16,434 bases of DNA from Ignavibacteria bacterium (GCA_016720145.1 JADJXV010000021.1:1-16434); one strand, 5' to 3'. Positions 1 through 7,073 are shown, counted from the stretch's first letter. A program made the numbers and translations. The notes: generated by a model not told the origin, from the letters alone.

Positions 1-2
1 GG

Positions 3-45
3 TTACAAACATGACATGATTGCATCCGTTTGTTCCGGTTTGTAA
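3..45. repeat. Inverted repeat upstream of the integrase
   Basis: TTACAAAC at 3-10 is the exact reverse complement of GTTTGTAA at 38-45, and a further GTTTGT lies at 28-33. Facing short repeats next to a tyrosine recombinase gene are what a recombination core site can look like. The partner site was not found in the window, so calling this an attachment site is only inference. Confidence 0.4.
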
Positions 46-50
46 AATAA

Positions 51-116
51 AGTACAAGAAAAAGTACAAGGTTTGATAATATACCTTAAAATAGTACAAG
101 AAAAAGTACAAGGTTT
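51..116. repeat. Two 24-bp direct repeats with four AGTACAAG boxes
   Basis: Positions 51-74 and 93-116 are identical over 24 bp, with starts 42 bp apart. Each copy contains AGTACAAG twice, so the octamer occurs at 51, 63, 93 and 105, always on the same strand. The array ends 14 nt before the integrase start codon. It could be recombinase or excisionase arm-type binding sites, or an operator controlling the integrase. Confidence 0.75.
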
Positions 117-130
117 TTTGAGAGCAAAAC

Positions 131-1501
131 ATGAAAAAAGAACTGCATTACGAAGTAGTACCGAATAAGGACTACCATAACAAAGACGGAACAAATACAC
201 TACGATTACGGATCAGTACAGGAGCTAAGAAGTGGTATTTTCCGGTAGGACTATCAGCATCGTTAGTGTTGTATGACAGGGCGTATAAGAAGAACCCAAA
301 AGATGAAGCAAAAGAACTGCACACCAAAATTGAAAGGATCAAAAAGGAAGCGGAGTCTATTTGTGATGCAATGCCTATTTTTGACCCGAAAGCGTTTCGA
401 ACGTTATTTATTAGAGAGGCAACAACTAATTCTGGAAATGATGTATTATCTACTTTTGGGCAATATATCACACAGTTGAGAGCCGAAGGGCGAATATCTA
501 CAGCGCGCAGTTGCGAAACCACCATGTATAGTATAGCGGTATTTTGCAATGGAAGTAAAGAACAAGCGGTGAATAGACTGAAAGAACATTCTGAGAGTAG
601 CCAAAAAACTAAAAAGCGCGTGCCTATAAAGTTGCCTAAGCTGGAGTTTAATGAGATCACCGTCGAATGGCTTATGAGATATTATAAGGCATTACAGGCA
701 ATTGGTACAAGTGAAGCTACTGCTGGAATATACATCAGAACATTACGCGTTATTTATAACTTAGGAGCTAATAAAGATGAAGCATTACGGACAAAAGCTC
801 GTTATCCGTTCGGGAAGGAAAAAGGAAAGTTCAATATACCGACCAAAAGTAAAAACAAGCGCGCTCTCACAGATGCACAAATAGCATCAATATTCGACTA
901 TGAAGCAACCTCTGCCACAGAACAACGAGCAAAAGATTTCTGGATTTTCAGCTACCTGTGCAACGGCATGAACTTCGCCGATGTAGCAAAATTGAAATAT
1001 TCAGATGTTACTTTTGATGAAAATGGATGTGTAATAGAGTTTATCAGACAAAAACTGCACGTAGTCAATCAGATAAAACTCCTATTGAAATTGTGCCTTG
1101 ATAAGGATACAGCGGAATTAATTCGAAGCGTTATTGATCGACACGGGAATAAAGGTACAAACGGCTATATTTTCAAGGTATTAAATGGTAGGATCACTCC
1201 ACAAGCTCAATACGATGCAAAACAGGCGTTTATAGGGAATACGATTAAATATCTACATAAAATTGGTGAGAATTTGGGCTTAGGCATACCATTAAGCACA
1301 TACGTTGCAAGGCATTCATTCGCTACCGCATTACATAGGAGCGGCGTTCCAATAGTAGAAATAGCAGAAGCTATGGGACACGAAAGTACAACAACTACAC
1401 TCCGCTATATTGGAGTAACTACCACAGAAAAGAAACGCAAAAACTCGTCAGCATTGCCGAAAGGATTGCAGAGTAAACCAATGGAATATATTGGGAGCTA
1501 A
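131..1501 (+). CDS. Tyrosine recombinase / site-specific integrase (Bacteroidota mobile-element type)
   Basis: This 456-residue protein has the three-part layout of mobile-element tyrosine recombinases: an N-terminal arm-binding part (about 1-95), a SAM-like core-binding domain (about 105-230) and a C-terminal catalytic domain (about 245-435). Visible catalytic residues are R394 in the YVARHSFAT motif, H417 in MGHEST and the nucleophile Y426 in TLRYIG. The usual first arginine is replaced by asparagine (about N281 in CNGMNFAD), and the usual histidine before R394 is Y391. Such substitutions occur in Bacteroidota integrases, including IntDOT, which lacks the first arginine. The start at 131 is the first ATG and has a weak GAGAG upstream. 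The gene lies directly behind a repeat array, as expected for an integrase beside its attachment site. It appears intact and probably catalyses integration and excision of the element that follows. Confidence 0.95.
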   Translation: MKKELHYEVVPNKDYHNKDGTNTLRLRISTGAKKWYFPVGLSASLVLYDRAYKKNPKDEAKELHTKIERIKKEAESICDAMPIFDPKAFRTLFIREATTNSGNDVLSTFGQYITQLRAEGRISTARSCETTMYSIAVFCNGSKEQAVNRLKEHSESSQKTKKRVPIKLPKLEFNEITVEWLMRYYKALQAIGTSEATAGIYIRTLRVIYNLGANKDEALRTKARYPFGKEKGKFNIPTKSKNKRALTDAQIASIFDYEATSATEQRAKDFWIFSYLCNGMNFADVAKLKYSDVTFDENGCVIEFIRQKLHVVNQIKLLLKLCLDKDTAELIRSVIDRHGNKGTNGYIFKVLNGRITPQAQYDAKQAFIGNTIKYLHKIGENLGLGIPLSTYVARHSFATALHRSGVPIVEIAEAMGHESTTTTLRYIGVTTTEKKRKNSSALPKGLQSKPMEYIGS

Positions 1502-1618
1502 TAAATTCAAATAGAAACAACAAAACAAATGTAATAGGTTTGCAGACTTTCTTATTTGAAAACCTTTACTTTCTGTAGAAAGACTAAATTACATTCTCAA
1601 AACAGTCAGATTACTAAG

Positions 1619-1649
1619 AACTTATCACTAATGAAATTAGCGATAAGTT
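1619..1649. promoter_or_regulatory. 14-bp hairpin between the integrase and the next gene
   Basis: AACTTATCACTAAT (1619-1632) and ATTAGCGATAAGTT (1636-1649) pair over 14 positions with one mismatch, leaving a GAA loop. No T-run follows, so it is not a classical terminator. It lies 37 nt before the GTG of the next gene and could be an operator or a weak 3' structure for the integrase transcript. Confidence 0.5.
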
Positions 1650-1685
1650 GATAAATTTAACGTTTAATAATATCAATCAGTTAGT

Positions 1686-2489
1686 GTGATCATATATTAT
1701 TCAGATTCAAAAATTATGTATAGAAAATCAAATAGTAGTAGGAAGAATTTGGATGAGTTTATCGAAATATTTAACCAAAAAATATCCAAATTTTTTTGGA
1801 AATATCCTCAACTAAAGAATAAAATAAATATTATGGATTTGTTGAACCATGCAAAAGGTTACGGCAAAGGACTTCCAGAAGAATATCTATTTGACATTTT
1901 TGAGCATCTTGAAGGATTTTCAAAATGGCGCAAAGATTTAGATGAACGATATGACCATCAACATCTTGAATCAATTGAGGAACGTATTGAAGTGTTGGAA
2001 ATATACATAAAATTGTTGCGATCAGAAAACGAATATGAACTCTTTCAGTTAGCAAAATTCGATATGATTGCGAATTTATTAAAAGAGTTGGAGATTGTTA
2101 GGGCTTTGTTGCCTGAAAATACTGTTCAAAGCAGCAAAACTAAATTAGGTGTAAGTGACATTATTTCTATGAATTCAAATAATCAAATTCCTCTTCAATC
2201 TGCATTCGATAAGACTGTGCATCCAATAGTGAACAATTCAAAACAGCATGCGAATATTAATGAAATCAAGCAATCTCACTTAATTTGGCTATTATATGAA
2301 TTGAAGTTAAATCACAAAAACGATCCGATAGTTACATACAAAAAATTATCTGCTTTTTTTAAACAATACGGAGGTAAACCATTAAATCCTAAATCATTTA
2401 TGAGTGCATTGGGAAATGGCAAACCAAAAGGTGCTCCAACAAAAAATATTGCAAAAATCAAATCTAAAATCAAAGAGCTTTTATTGTAA
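1686..2489 (+). CDS. Hypothetical protein, possibly RteC-like regulator
   Basis: This 267-residue protein is not confidently recognised. The first half is rich in charged helices, with a likely coiled coil around residues 90-140 (SIEERIEVLEIYIKLL). The C-terminal part (about residues 195-267) begins HLIWLLYELKLNHKND and ends in a basic helix. It faintly resembles the C-terminal region of RteC, the conjugative-transposon regulator of Bacteroides, but this is a pattern impression only. There is no signal peptide or membrane segment, so it is probably cytoplasmic. The GTG at 1686 opens the longest frame; an ATG at 1716 would give 257 residues. Neither has a good Shine-Dalgarno sequence. Its place between an integrase and an excisionase-like gene favours a role in element control. 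Confidence 0.7.
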   Translation: MIIYYSDSKIMYRKSNSSRKNLDEFIEIFNQKISKFFWKYPQLKNKINIMDLLNHAKGYGKGLPEEYLFDIFEHLEGFSKWRKDLDERYDHQHLESIEERIEVLEIYIKLLRSENEYELFQLAKFDMIANLLKELEIVRALLPENTVQSSKTKLGVSDIISMNSNNQIPLQSAFDKTVHPIVNNSKQHANINEIKQSHLIWLLYELKLNHKNDPIVTYKKLSAFFKQYGGKPLNPKSFMSALGNGKPKGAPTKNIAKIKSKIKELLL

Positions 2490-2539
2490 CAATAATTTAA
2501 AATTTAACGTAACTTGTATATAAATAAGAAGGTGTAAAC

Positions 2540-2572
2540 GGTATAAAAAGTATATATTATACCATTTTTATG
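2540..2572 (+). terminator. AT-rich stem-loop with T-run (weak terminator or operator)
   Basis: GGTATAA (2540-2546) pairs with TTATACC (2557-2563) over 7 bp, and ATTTTTATG follows. It lies 50 nt after the stop of the preceding gene. The AT-rich stem makes a weak terminator. The GGTATAAAA half recurs in a dyad at 5317-5337, so an operator is an alternative. Confidence 0.45.
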
Positions 2573-2648
2573 CAATTATCAAATGCTTGCAAATTTGTAA
2601 ATCAAAAAGACAATTACTCTTTGTTTTACTTATATGTGAGCATTTTTT

Positions 2649-2999
2649 ATGCAACCAACAAACTTTCGTTTTGAAGACTTGCCAAATATCATGGCAGAAA
2701 ACAATAAATTACTTTTCGAAGTTAAGGAGTTATTATCTGTGGCAGTCACACCACAAAAAATACCTTCTGACCTTCTTTCTATTTCAGAAGCAAGTGATTT
2801 GTTGAAATTGTCGATCCCTACTATTTATAGTAAAGTTTGCAAGCGCGAACTTCCATATTTCAAGAGGGGTAACAAATTGTATTTTAATAAAATTGAGCTT
2901 TTAGACTACGTGAAAGCCGGGCGGCGTTTGACCAATGCAGAGATAGGGGATGATGCTGTTATGAAAGCGGCAGTGGCAATGAAACGAGGTATTCTGTGA
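2649..2999 (+). CDS. Excisionase-type helix-turn-helix protein (HTH_17/MerR-like)
   Basis: This 116-residue protein has a predicted helix at 8-32 (FEDLPNIMAENNKLL) and then a compact winged helix-turn-helix at about 42-90. The HTH reads LLSISEASDLLKLSIPTIYS, followed by the wing-like stretch YFKRGNKLYF. This is the standard pattern of HTH_17 excisionase/DNA-binding proteins carried by Bacteroidota integrative elements. It probably binds repeats near the attachment site to steer excision, or acts as a regulator of the replication genes. There is no clear Shine-Dalgarno sequence before the ATG at 2649; an internal ATG at 2691 is possible but would remove the conserved first helix. Its stop overlaps the next start by 4 nt (GTGA), so it is probably translated together with the primase gene. 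Confidence 0.88.
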   Translation: MQPTNFRFEDLPNIMAENNKLLFEVKELLSVAVTPQKIPSDLLSISEASDLLKLSIPTIYSKVCKRELPYFKRGNKLYFNKIELLDYVKAGRRLTNAEIGDDAVMKAAVAMKRGIL

Positions 3000-3484
3000 A
3001 ACACTACAAACAAAAGCCCAATGTTACCGAAAATAACAATGGGCTTAATTCTCTCGAAAATTCTGGACAAATTTTCAGCGACAAAAATACAATTTTCAAT
3101 CGAGAAATTCAAGAAAACCTCCAATTAGTATTTAGTAAATCCCCGACAGTGTGTCCTTGCGGTCAACACAAACGATTCTTTAAATTAGAAGATCATACAG
3201 ATGGTGGAAAATGTTGGAGTTGCGACAAATTCTTCCCACCTACTAAATTCAATAGTACTCCTATCGTAAACAAGCAAACGGTGGGTACTTCCGATCGTAT
3301 TAAAAACAATACAAAACCACTACTACACTTAGAGAGGACACATATTTACTGGACTGATGACGGTAATAATTATCTCATGCAAGTTAGGGTATTTCGAGAT
3401 AATGAAGGTCGAAAAGCTTGTTTCAATATCGCTGGAAAGGTATGCTTGTTTGGGAAAAGATGGACTTTTCCGAGAGGAAGGTGA
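2996..3484 (+). pseudogene. Zinc-ribbon/toprim primase-like gene, N-terminal fragment (frameshifted)
   Basis: This is the first part of a DnaG-like primase gene split by a +1 frameshift. The 162-residue frame starts at a GTG overlapping the preceding stop. It contains a zinc ribbon, C53-P-C55 with C73-W-S-C76, of the kind used by mobile-element primases to contact DNA. It then enters the linker that precedes the toprim domain (VRVFRDNEGRK) and stops at 3482-3484. Dropping one G of the pair at 3476-3477 gives FPREGEWIKGL and joins it smoothly to the downstream frame. The combined gene, 2996-3884, would encode about 295 residues. A sequencing error and a true mutation cannot be told apart here. 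Confidence 0.82.
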
Positions 3485-3884
3485 ATGGATAAAAGGGCTT
3501 GAAAATGTTCAATTGACACTCTTTAATTCACCTTTACTGTTGATGTTACAACAAAGCCCTCAACCCTATCAAGACAGTACTTATGTATATCTTGTTGAGG
3601 GTGAAAAAGATTGTGAAACGCTTAAACAGCATGGACTTATAGCTACTTGCAATCCGATGGGGGCAGGTAAATGGCGAAATTCTTACAACGAATTACTTCG
3701 TGGGTTAACTTGTTTCATTATAACCGATAATGATAAAGCCGGACACGAACATTCTAAGTTAGTTTTAAAAAGCTTGCAAGGGATTGCAAATAGTGTACAA
3801 CTTATTGATTTGGTTGAGCTTATGCCTGATTTGCCGCCGAAAGGTGACATAACAGACTTTTTTGAAAGAGGCGGAAAATTATGA
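3480..3884 (+). pseudogene. Primase-like gene, toprim-domain fragment (frameshifted)
   Basis: This is the second part of the split primase gene, read one frame away from the first. The frame is open from about 3357, but the portion before about 3478 is out of register with the family. It holds the toprim core: VYLVEGEKDCETL with its catalytic glutamate, the CNPMGAGKWR motif, and TDNDKAG, which supplies the acidic metal-binding residues. It ends in the family-typical PPKGDITDFF. Without the upstream zinc ribbon and a start signal of its own, this piece is unlikely to be made as a working protein. Its TGA overlaps the ATG of the ATPase gene (ATGA at 3881-3884), so the two were built as a coupled pair. 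Confidence 0.82.
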
Positions 3885-4219
3885 AATTCCAAGGACTTAG
3901 TTTGACTGAAGTTGCTAATTACAAGATATTAGAATTGAAAAATCCAGAGCACCAAGACCGCCAAGACCGCCAAAAATCGAACACAGCAAAAGTTGGCGAT
4001 GTTGAATATTCAGACTATGGAGCAGTGCAAGATTTAGTTTCGGCAGTTAATTGGGCTTGGTTTGGATGGATACCTAATGGACTTTTAACTATGCTTGCAG
4101 CTGAAGCCGGAAAAGGAAAAAGTTACCTGGCTTTATGGATTGCAAAAATATTCATTCATGGAGGTACATTCCCCGATGGAACCCCTCATGCTCCTGAACC
4201 AAACGGAAAAATATTATGA
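3881..4219 (+). pseudogene. RepA-like AAA_25 ATPase, N-terminal fragment (ends at in-frame TGA)
   Basis: The first 112 residues of a RecA-fold ATPase of the RepA/AAA_25 type, found with primases in plasmids, phages and integrative elements, where it is thought to act as a replicative helicase or loader. The Walker A loop is AEAGKGKS (about 74-81). The frame is stopped by TGA at 4217-4219 directly after PNGKIL. The codons that follow (CECEFAQALTLERA) continue the family pattern, where this position usually reads like GKVLW-x-E. A single change from TGG (Trp) to TGA is therefore the simplest explanation. Read through, 3881-5053 gives 390 residues, a normal family length. The N-terminus carries HQDRQDRQ, encoded by a 9-bp tandem repeat. 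Confidence 0.85.
3952..3973 (+). repeat. 9-bp tandem repeat (CCAAGACCG), 2.4 copies
   Basis: CCAAGACCG at 3952-3960 and 3961-3969 is followed by CCAA at 3970-3973. The array lies in frame near the start of the ATPase gene and encodes QDRQDRQ. A related 12-mer, AGAGCACCAAGA, occurs at both 3946-3957 and 4339-4350. The array is the reverse complement of the one at 5001-5022 over 21 bp. Confidence 0.9.
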
Positions 4220-5053
4220 TGTGAATGTGAATTTGCTCAGGCTTTGACGTTGGAGCGAGCTCAAAAATTCGACTTACCATTGGAAAGTATTATAACACCA
4301 TTGTCTAATCCGCTTGATACGATTGATTTAAGAAATAGAGAGCACCAAGAGCGTTTAAAGATACTTGGGAAATTGCCACAAGTCCGAATTATAGTCATTG
4401 ATAGTTTAAGCGGCGCGCATAGTGGCAAAGAAAATGACACAGGAGAAATGAAAAATGTATGTCAATGGTTAGCTGATTTTGCACAAGAAATCAATAAGCC
4501 AGTATTGTGTTTACATCACTTCAATAAATTAAATTTCGGTAACGAGTTACCAAGTATTTCGAAAATTCGGGGTAGCTCTGCCATAATACAATATTTCCGA
4601 AGCATAATAGGAATGGATTGCCCTGATCCAATGCAATCGAATCGTAAACGGCTTTCGGTTATTAAGTCGAACCTTGCAGCGTTTCCAAATCTTCTGGGTT
4701 TTGAAATTGCTGACAGTGGACATGAAATTATATTTATGAGCGCGCCTGATGCACCTCGTAAAACGTCTGAGTTCGATAGGGCAGTTACATGGCTTGCTAA
4801 TTATTTGAAAACAGAAATGGAGCAAGTAAAAATAATTGCTGATGCAAAAGATGCTGGATTTAAACAGCGTACAATTGAGCGAGCAAAAAAAGCGTTATGT
4901 ATTGAAAGCCGGAAGGGGTATAACTATGATACTCGTGAATCAATTTGGTATTGGAGTCCAAAAAATCAAAATCGCCAAGAAGAAATACTGCGTTCAAATG
5001 TTGGCGGTCTTGGCGGTCTTGACGGTGATAATTCTGAAAATTTACCATGCTAA
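4220..5053 (+). pseudogene. RepA-like AAA_25 ATPase, C-terminal fragment
   Basis: This is the remainder of the ATPase, in the same frame as the first part. It has the Walker B strand VRIIVIDSLSG, the LCLHHFNK strand (the usual sensor region of this family) and the GSSAI segment. It also has a C-terminal winged-helix-like region (about residues 300-370 of the full protein) of the form AVTWLANYL...TIERAKKALCIESRK...WYWSP that is typical of these ATPases. The tail (NVGGLGGLDGD) is encoded by a 9-bp repeat array. An internal TTG at 4244 could in principle restart translation, but the product would lack Walker A and so could not bind ATP normally. The gene is otherwise well preserved, which points to a recent mutation or a base-call error. 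Confidence 0.85.
5001..5031 (+). repeat. 9-bp tandem repeat (CGGTCTTGG) in inverse orientation
   Basis: TTGG at 5001 is followed by CGGTCTTGG (5005-5013), CGGTCTTGA (5014-5022) and the decayed CGGTGATAA (5023-5031). In frame they encode the GGLGGLDG tail of the ATPase. Positions 5001-5021 are the exact reverse complement of 3953-3973. CGCCAAGA at 4973-4980 pairs with TCTTGGCG at 5008-5015, so a local hairpin can also form. Confidence 0.9.
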
Positions 5054-5376
5054 CGAAGATAGAATATAAAATTTATAAAATTGATTATCAAGAATTTATT
5101 AAAAGTTCAATTTACATATATTGGAGATTCTGCTCCGACAGGTATAGGGCTAAAATTCTTTTTATATGAATATGTTAAGCTACAGATAACTTGCAGAACT
5201 AAACAGCAATTCTCCCGCAAATGGTAACGGTGGGTTCTGTATAATTTATAAAGGTGAAATCTTCTTGATTCAGCTCCGCTTTATTCCCAAATTCACATTA
5301 AATTCTCTGGAATTTAGGTATAAAATCTAATTTTACCGAAAAAACCAGAATAAACTTATATACATGAGGTTTTCCC
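5054..5376. other. Gene-free stretch upstream of the first XRE-like gene
   Basis: No coding frame of useful length is seen here. The only clear structures are the two dyads at 5299-5337 and a weak pair CAGAAC/GTTCTG around 5194-5240. It probably holds the promoter and operator of the HTH gene that starts at 5377. Confidence 0.6.
5299..5337. promoter_or_regulatory. Two adjacent dyads, likely operator
   Basis: TAAATTC-TCTG-GAATTTA (5299-5316) is a perfect 7-bp dyad. Next to it, 5317-5337 reads GGTATAAAAT...ATTTTACC, a dyad with one bulged base. They end 39 nt before the GTG of a helix-turn-helix gene, the usual place for autoregulation. No experiment or known consensus supports a specific regulator. 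Confidence 0.5.
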
Positions 5377-5808
5377 GTGAAAAAAAACGCAAAAAAACAT
5401 GATAGTACATTTGATCTTCAAAAAGTTCAAGAGGAAATACAACGACATCAGGAGGTGACCGATCTAAAACTCAACCCCTTTATTCCCACTGATGCGAACA
5501 GGCAAATGGTTGAAAAATACGAAATTAGAGGTGGCGAGGTAAAGGCATTGCTTCAAGCATATGGCTCAACTCAGCGTGAGTTTGCAAAATTCATTAATAA
5601 ATCACCTGATTATGTTTCTCTTCTTTGTAGAGCTACTAATAAAGTTATAAAATACAGATTCGCACAAATGCTCGAGTCATTTGTGGGTACTGATCTGTAT
5701 ATAACTATTATTGCAAGAGATCGGAAGCGTAGAAGAAATTCAATACTTGAATATTTGGAAAGTAAGAAGAAGCGGATTATTCTTGATCAAGAGAAGAAAT
5801 CCGGTTAA
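5377..5808 (+). CDS. XRE-like helix-turn-helix protein
   Basis: This 143-residue protein carries one helix-turn-helix at about 52-103: GGEVKALLQAYGSTQREFAKFINKSPDYVSLLCR. The part before it (1-48) is polar and helical. The tail (115-143) is strongly basic (RDRKRRR, ESKKKR) and may add non-specific DNA contact. The GTG start at 5377 is supported by GAGG at 5366-5369 with 7-nt spacing. It stands alone behind likely operators, so an autoregulated transcriptional regulator of the element is the best guess. An antitoxin is a weaker alternative because no toxin partner is seen next to it. Confidence 0.78.
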   Translation: MKKNAKKHDSTFDLQKVQEEIQRHQEVTDLKLNPFIPTDANRQMVEKYEIRGGEVKALLQAYGSTQREFAKFINKSPDYVSLLCRATNKVIKYRFAQMLESFVGTDLYITIIARDRKRRRNSILEYLESKKKRIILDQEKKSG

Positions 5809-6229
5809 AAAAACTTTGATGTGAAGTTCTCAATATCTTCCTGACGACTTGTATCATTAGATGTAATTACATTTACAGTAATTGGAATCTTTTAAGCAGG
5901 TCTATTTGGAATTCATTCTTCGAAATGGTTGATGTTATTTCACTTTACAATCAAATATTATAGCTGACAATGGTATTGAAATAATTTTGACGTTTATAAT
6001 TTTAAAGATATTAGGGTGGAATTAATCCTCGCAACTGTTCATCAATTAAACGAACCCTACAGATACAGGAACGAAAATCGAAGATAGTCAAATCATGTTT
6101 TTATAAGGCGAATACTTTGTGCAATTGTGATAATTCAAAAGGACAAAATCAAACAATCAAGTTTCTGTATGACAAAGATTAGAAATTATTATTTAATAAA
6201 AGTATTAACAACATTATAAGAGGTAAACA
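5809..6229. other. Gene-free stretch between the two small HTH genes
   Basis: No supported gene was found on either strand in these 421 bases. The one clear structure is the perfect 12-bp palindrome ATGTAATTACAT at 5861-5872, a possible regulator site. The stretch just before 6230 is very AT-rich and likely holds the next promoter. Confidence 0.55.
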
Positions 6230-6520
6230 ATGAGAGGTCAAGAACTAAAATTTACCCTAACTCGTTTAGGAATAACGTATAAGAGGTTTGGCGAGTTGAT
6301 CGGAAAATCTCATGATTCTGTTCAAAGATGGGTTAGCTATGACCAAATTATTGGCGAAATCCATTTGATATCTTTAAGGAAAAGTTTCTCAAAACATATT
6401 TTTAAACAAATCGAATCTGACTGGCATAGCCACCTCGATGCTAAAAAGAAACGCGAAGAGGAATATATGGAACGGCGACGGATTTATCTGGAGGAGGAAA
6501 AATTACGGTATGGTTCATGA
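6230..6520 (+). CDS. Small helix-turn-helix protein
   Basis: This 96-residue protein has a short helix-turn-helix at about 5-52 (ELKFTLTRLGITYKRFGELIGKSHDSVQRWV) and then a highly charged helical tail (DAKKKREEEYMERRR). It resembles phage and plasmid XRE or DNA-binding regulators but cannot be assigned to a named family. The ATG at 6230 has a good ribosome site, AGAGG at 6219-6223, 6 nt upstream. The gene is followed by a strong terminator, so it is the last gene of the + strand element module. The 420-nt gap before it suggests its own promoter. Its partner genes and target are unknown. Confidence 0.7.
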   Translation: MRGQELKFTLTRLGITYKRFGELIGKSHDSVQRWVSYDQIIGEIHLISLRKSFSKHIFKQIESDWHSHLDAKKKREEEYMERRRIYLEEEKLRYGS

Positions 6521-6551
6521 CTTCTAATAGTAAACACTGCATTATCTACCT

Positions 6552-6590
6552 ATAAAAAGTGGCTGAAAATTTCTTTCAGCCACTTTTTAT
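6552..6590. terminator. Strong rho-independent terminator (bidirectional)
   Basis: A perfect 17-bp stem, ATAAAAAGTGGCTGAAA (6552-6568) against TTTCAGCCACTTTTTAT (6574-6590), has a 5-nt loop. It contains GC pairs in the middle and A/T runs on both flanks, so it can end transcription in both directions. It closes the transcript of the HTH gene that stops at 6520. Confidence 0.92.
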
Positions 6591-6854
6591 TTCAATCAAA
6601 TACAAATATCAACTAACTCTATATAGTAATTAATTTAATATCAGTTAGATAAATTCATTTCATTACCAAATTGTATTCTTGCAACTTGAGTAAACAAAAC
6701 GATACTAAAAGCAAAAAATCGGATAAGATAAATTTGTCTTTATTAGCGTAATGTCGTAGTTTGTATGAAATAAGATGTGAAACCCAAAGGAACAAAAAAG
6801 AACATAAGAAAAGTATAAGCAAAACTAACTATAGTCAGCGCAATTTTAAACTAA
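6591..6854. other. Gene-free AT-rich stretch before the long inverted repeat
   Basis: No coding frame is supported. A TAAATTTG at 6729-6736 fits the Bacteroidota -7 promoter consensus TAnnTTTG, but no matching -33 element is visible, so a promoter is not called. Confidence 0.5.
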
Positions 6855-6970
6855 ATTCCACATGAAAACTTGGCAGTTTAACGAAATGAATTTAGTACAA
6901 AATGCGCCCCGAACGGGGGCGTGTTCTTTGTACGTTCATTTCTGGGTATGCCAAGTACCACATGTGGGAT
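6855..6970. repeat. 116-nt imperfect inverted repeat (long fold-back hairpin)
   Basis: Five blocks on the left pair in nested order with five on the right: 6855-6864 with 6961-6970 (one G-T pair), 6868-6875 (ACTTGGCA) with 6949-6956, 6883-6890 (GAAATGAA) with 6935-6942, 6895-6901 (GTACAAA) with 6927-6933, and 6905-6910 (CGCCCC) with 6916-6921. That is 39 pairs separated by small uneven internal loops, with a 5-nt GAACG apex. The tip is much richer in G+C than its surroundings. It lies just upstream of the secreted-protein operon. It could be a folded leader RNA, a terminator, or a miniature mobile repeat. Confidence 0.85.
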
Positions 6971-7073
6971 GTGCATTGTAGCATCGCCCTTTTTTAATTG
7001 GTATCCAATCAAAAAAAAATCAAATAAATATCCCCCTTTTATCCTTCCCATCATTTTTATTGGAGTACCTCCT

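Noticed and set aside
172..660. 162-residue open frame on the minus strand
   Set aside because: It lies wholly inside the well-supported integrase gene on the other strand and has no recognisable protein pattern.
2587..2805. 72-residue + strand frame before and over the excisionase-like gene
   Set aside because: It overlaps the conserved HTH gene in another frame, is rich in Cys/Leu/Phe without pattern, and has no ribosome site.
3440..3484. Programmed frameshifting in the primase gene
   Set aside because: The shift needed is +1, no convincing slippery site with a stimulator was seen, and another break lies in the very next gene.
4217..4219. TGA read as tryptophan (alternative genetic code)
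   Set aside because: TGA ends several other genes here in normal fashion (2999, 3884, 6520 and hsdR), and tryptophan is written TGG in intact genes. A point change or error is simpler.
6855..6970. Integron attC site
   Set aside because: GTTTAAC at 6876 fits one half-site, but the partner GTTRRRY is missing at the paired position and no integron integrase or cassette is present.
7062..7072. GGAG-TAC-CTCC mini-hairpin hiding the ribosome site
   Set aside because: A 4-bp stem with a 3-nt loop is too weak to call a control element.
6921..7073. N-terminal extension of the propeller protein from a GTG at 6921
   Set aside because: The extension lacks a ribosome site, starts inside the inverted repeat and would bury the signal peptide; the ATG at 7074 has GGAG and begins the signal peptide.
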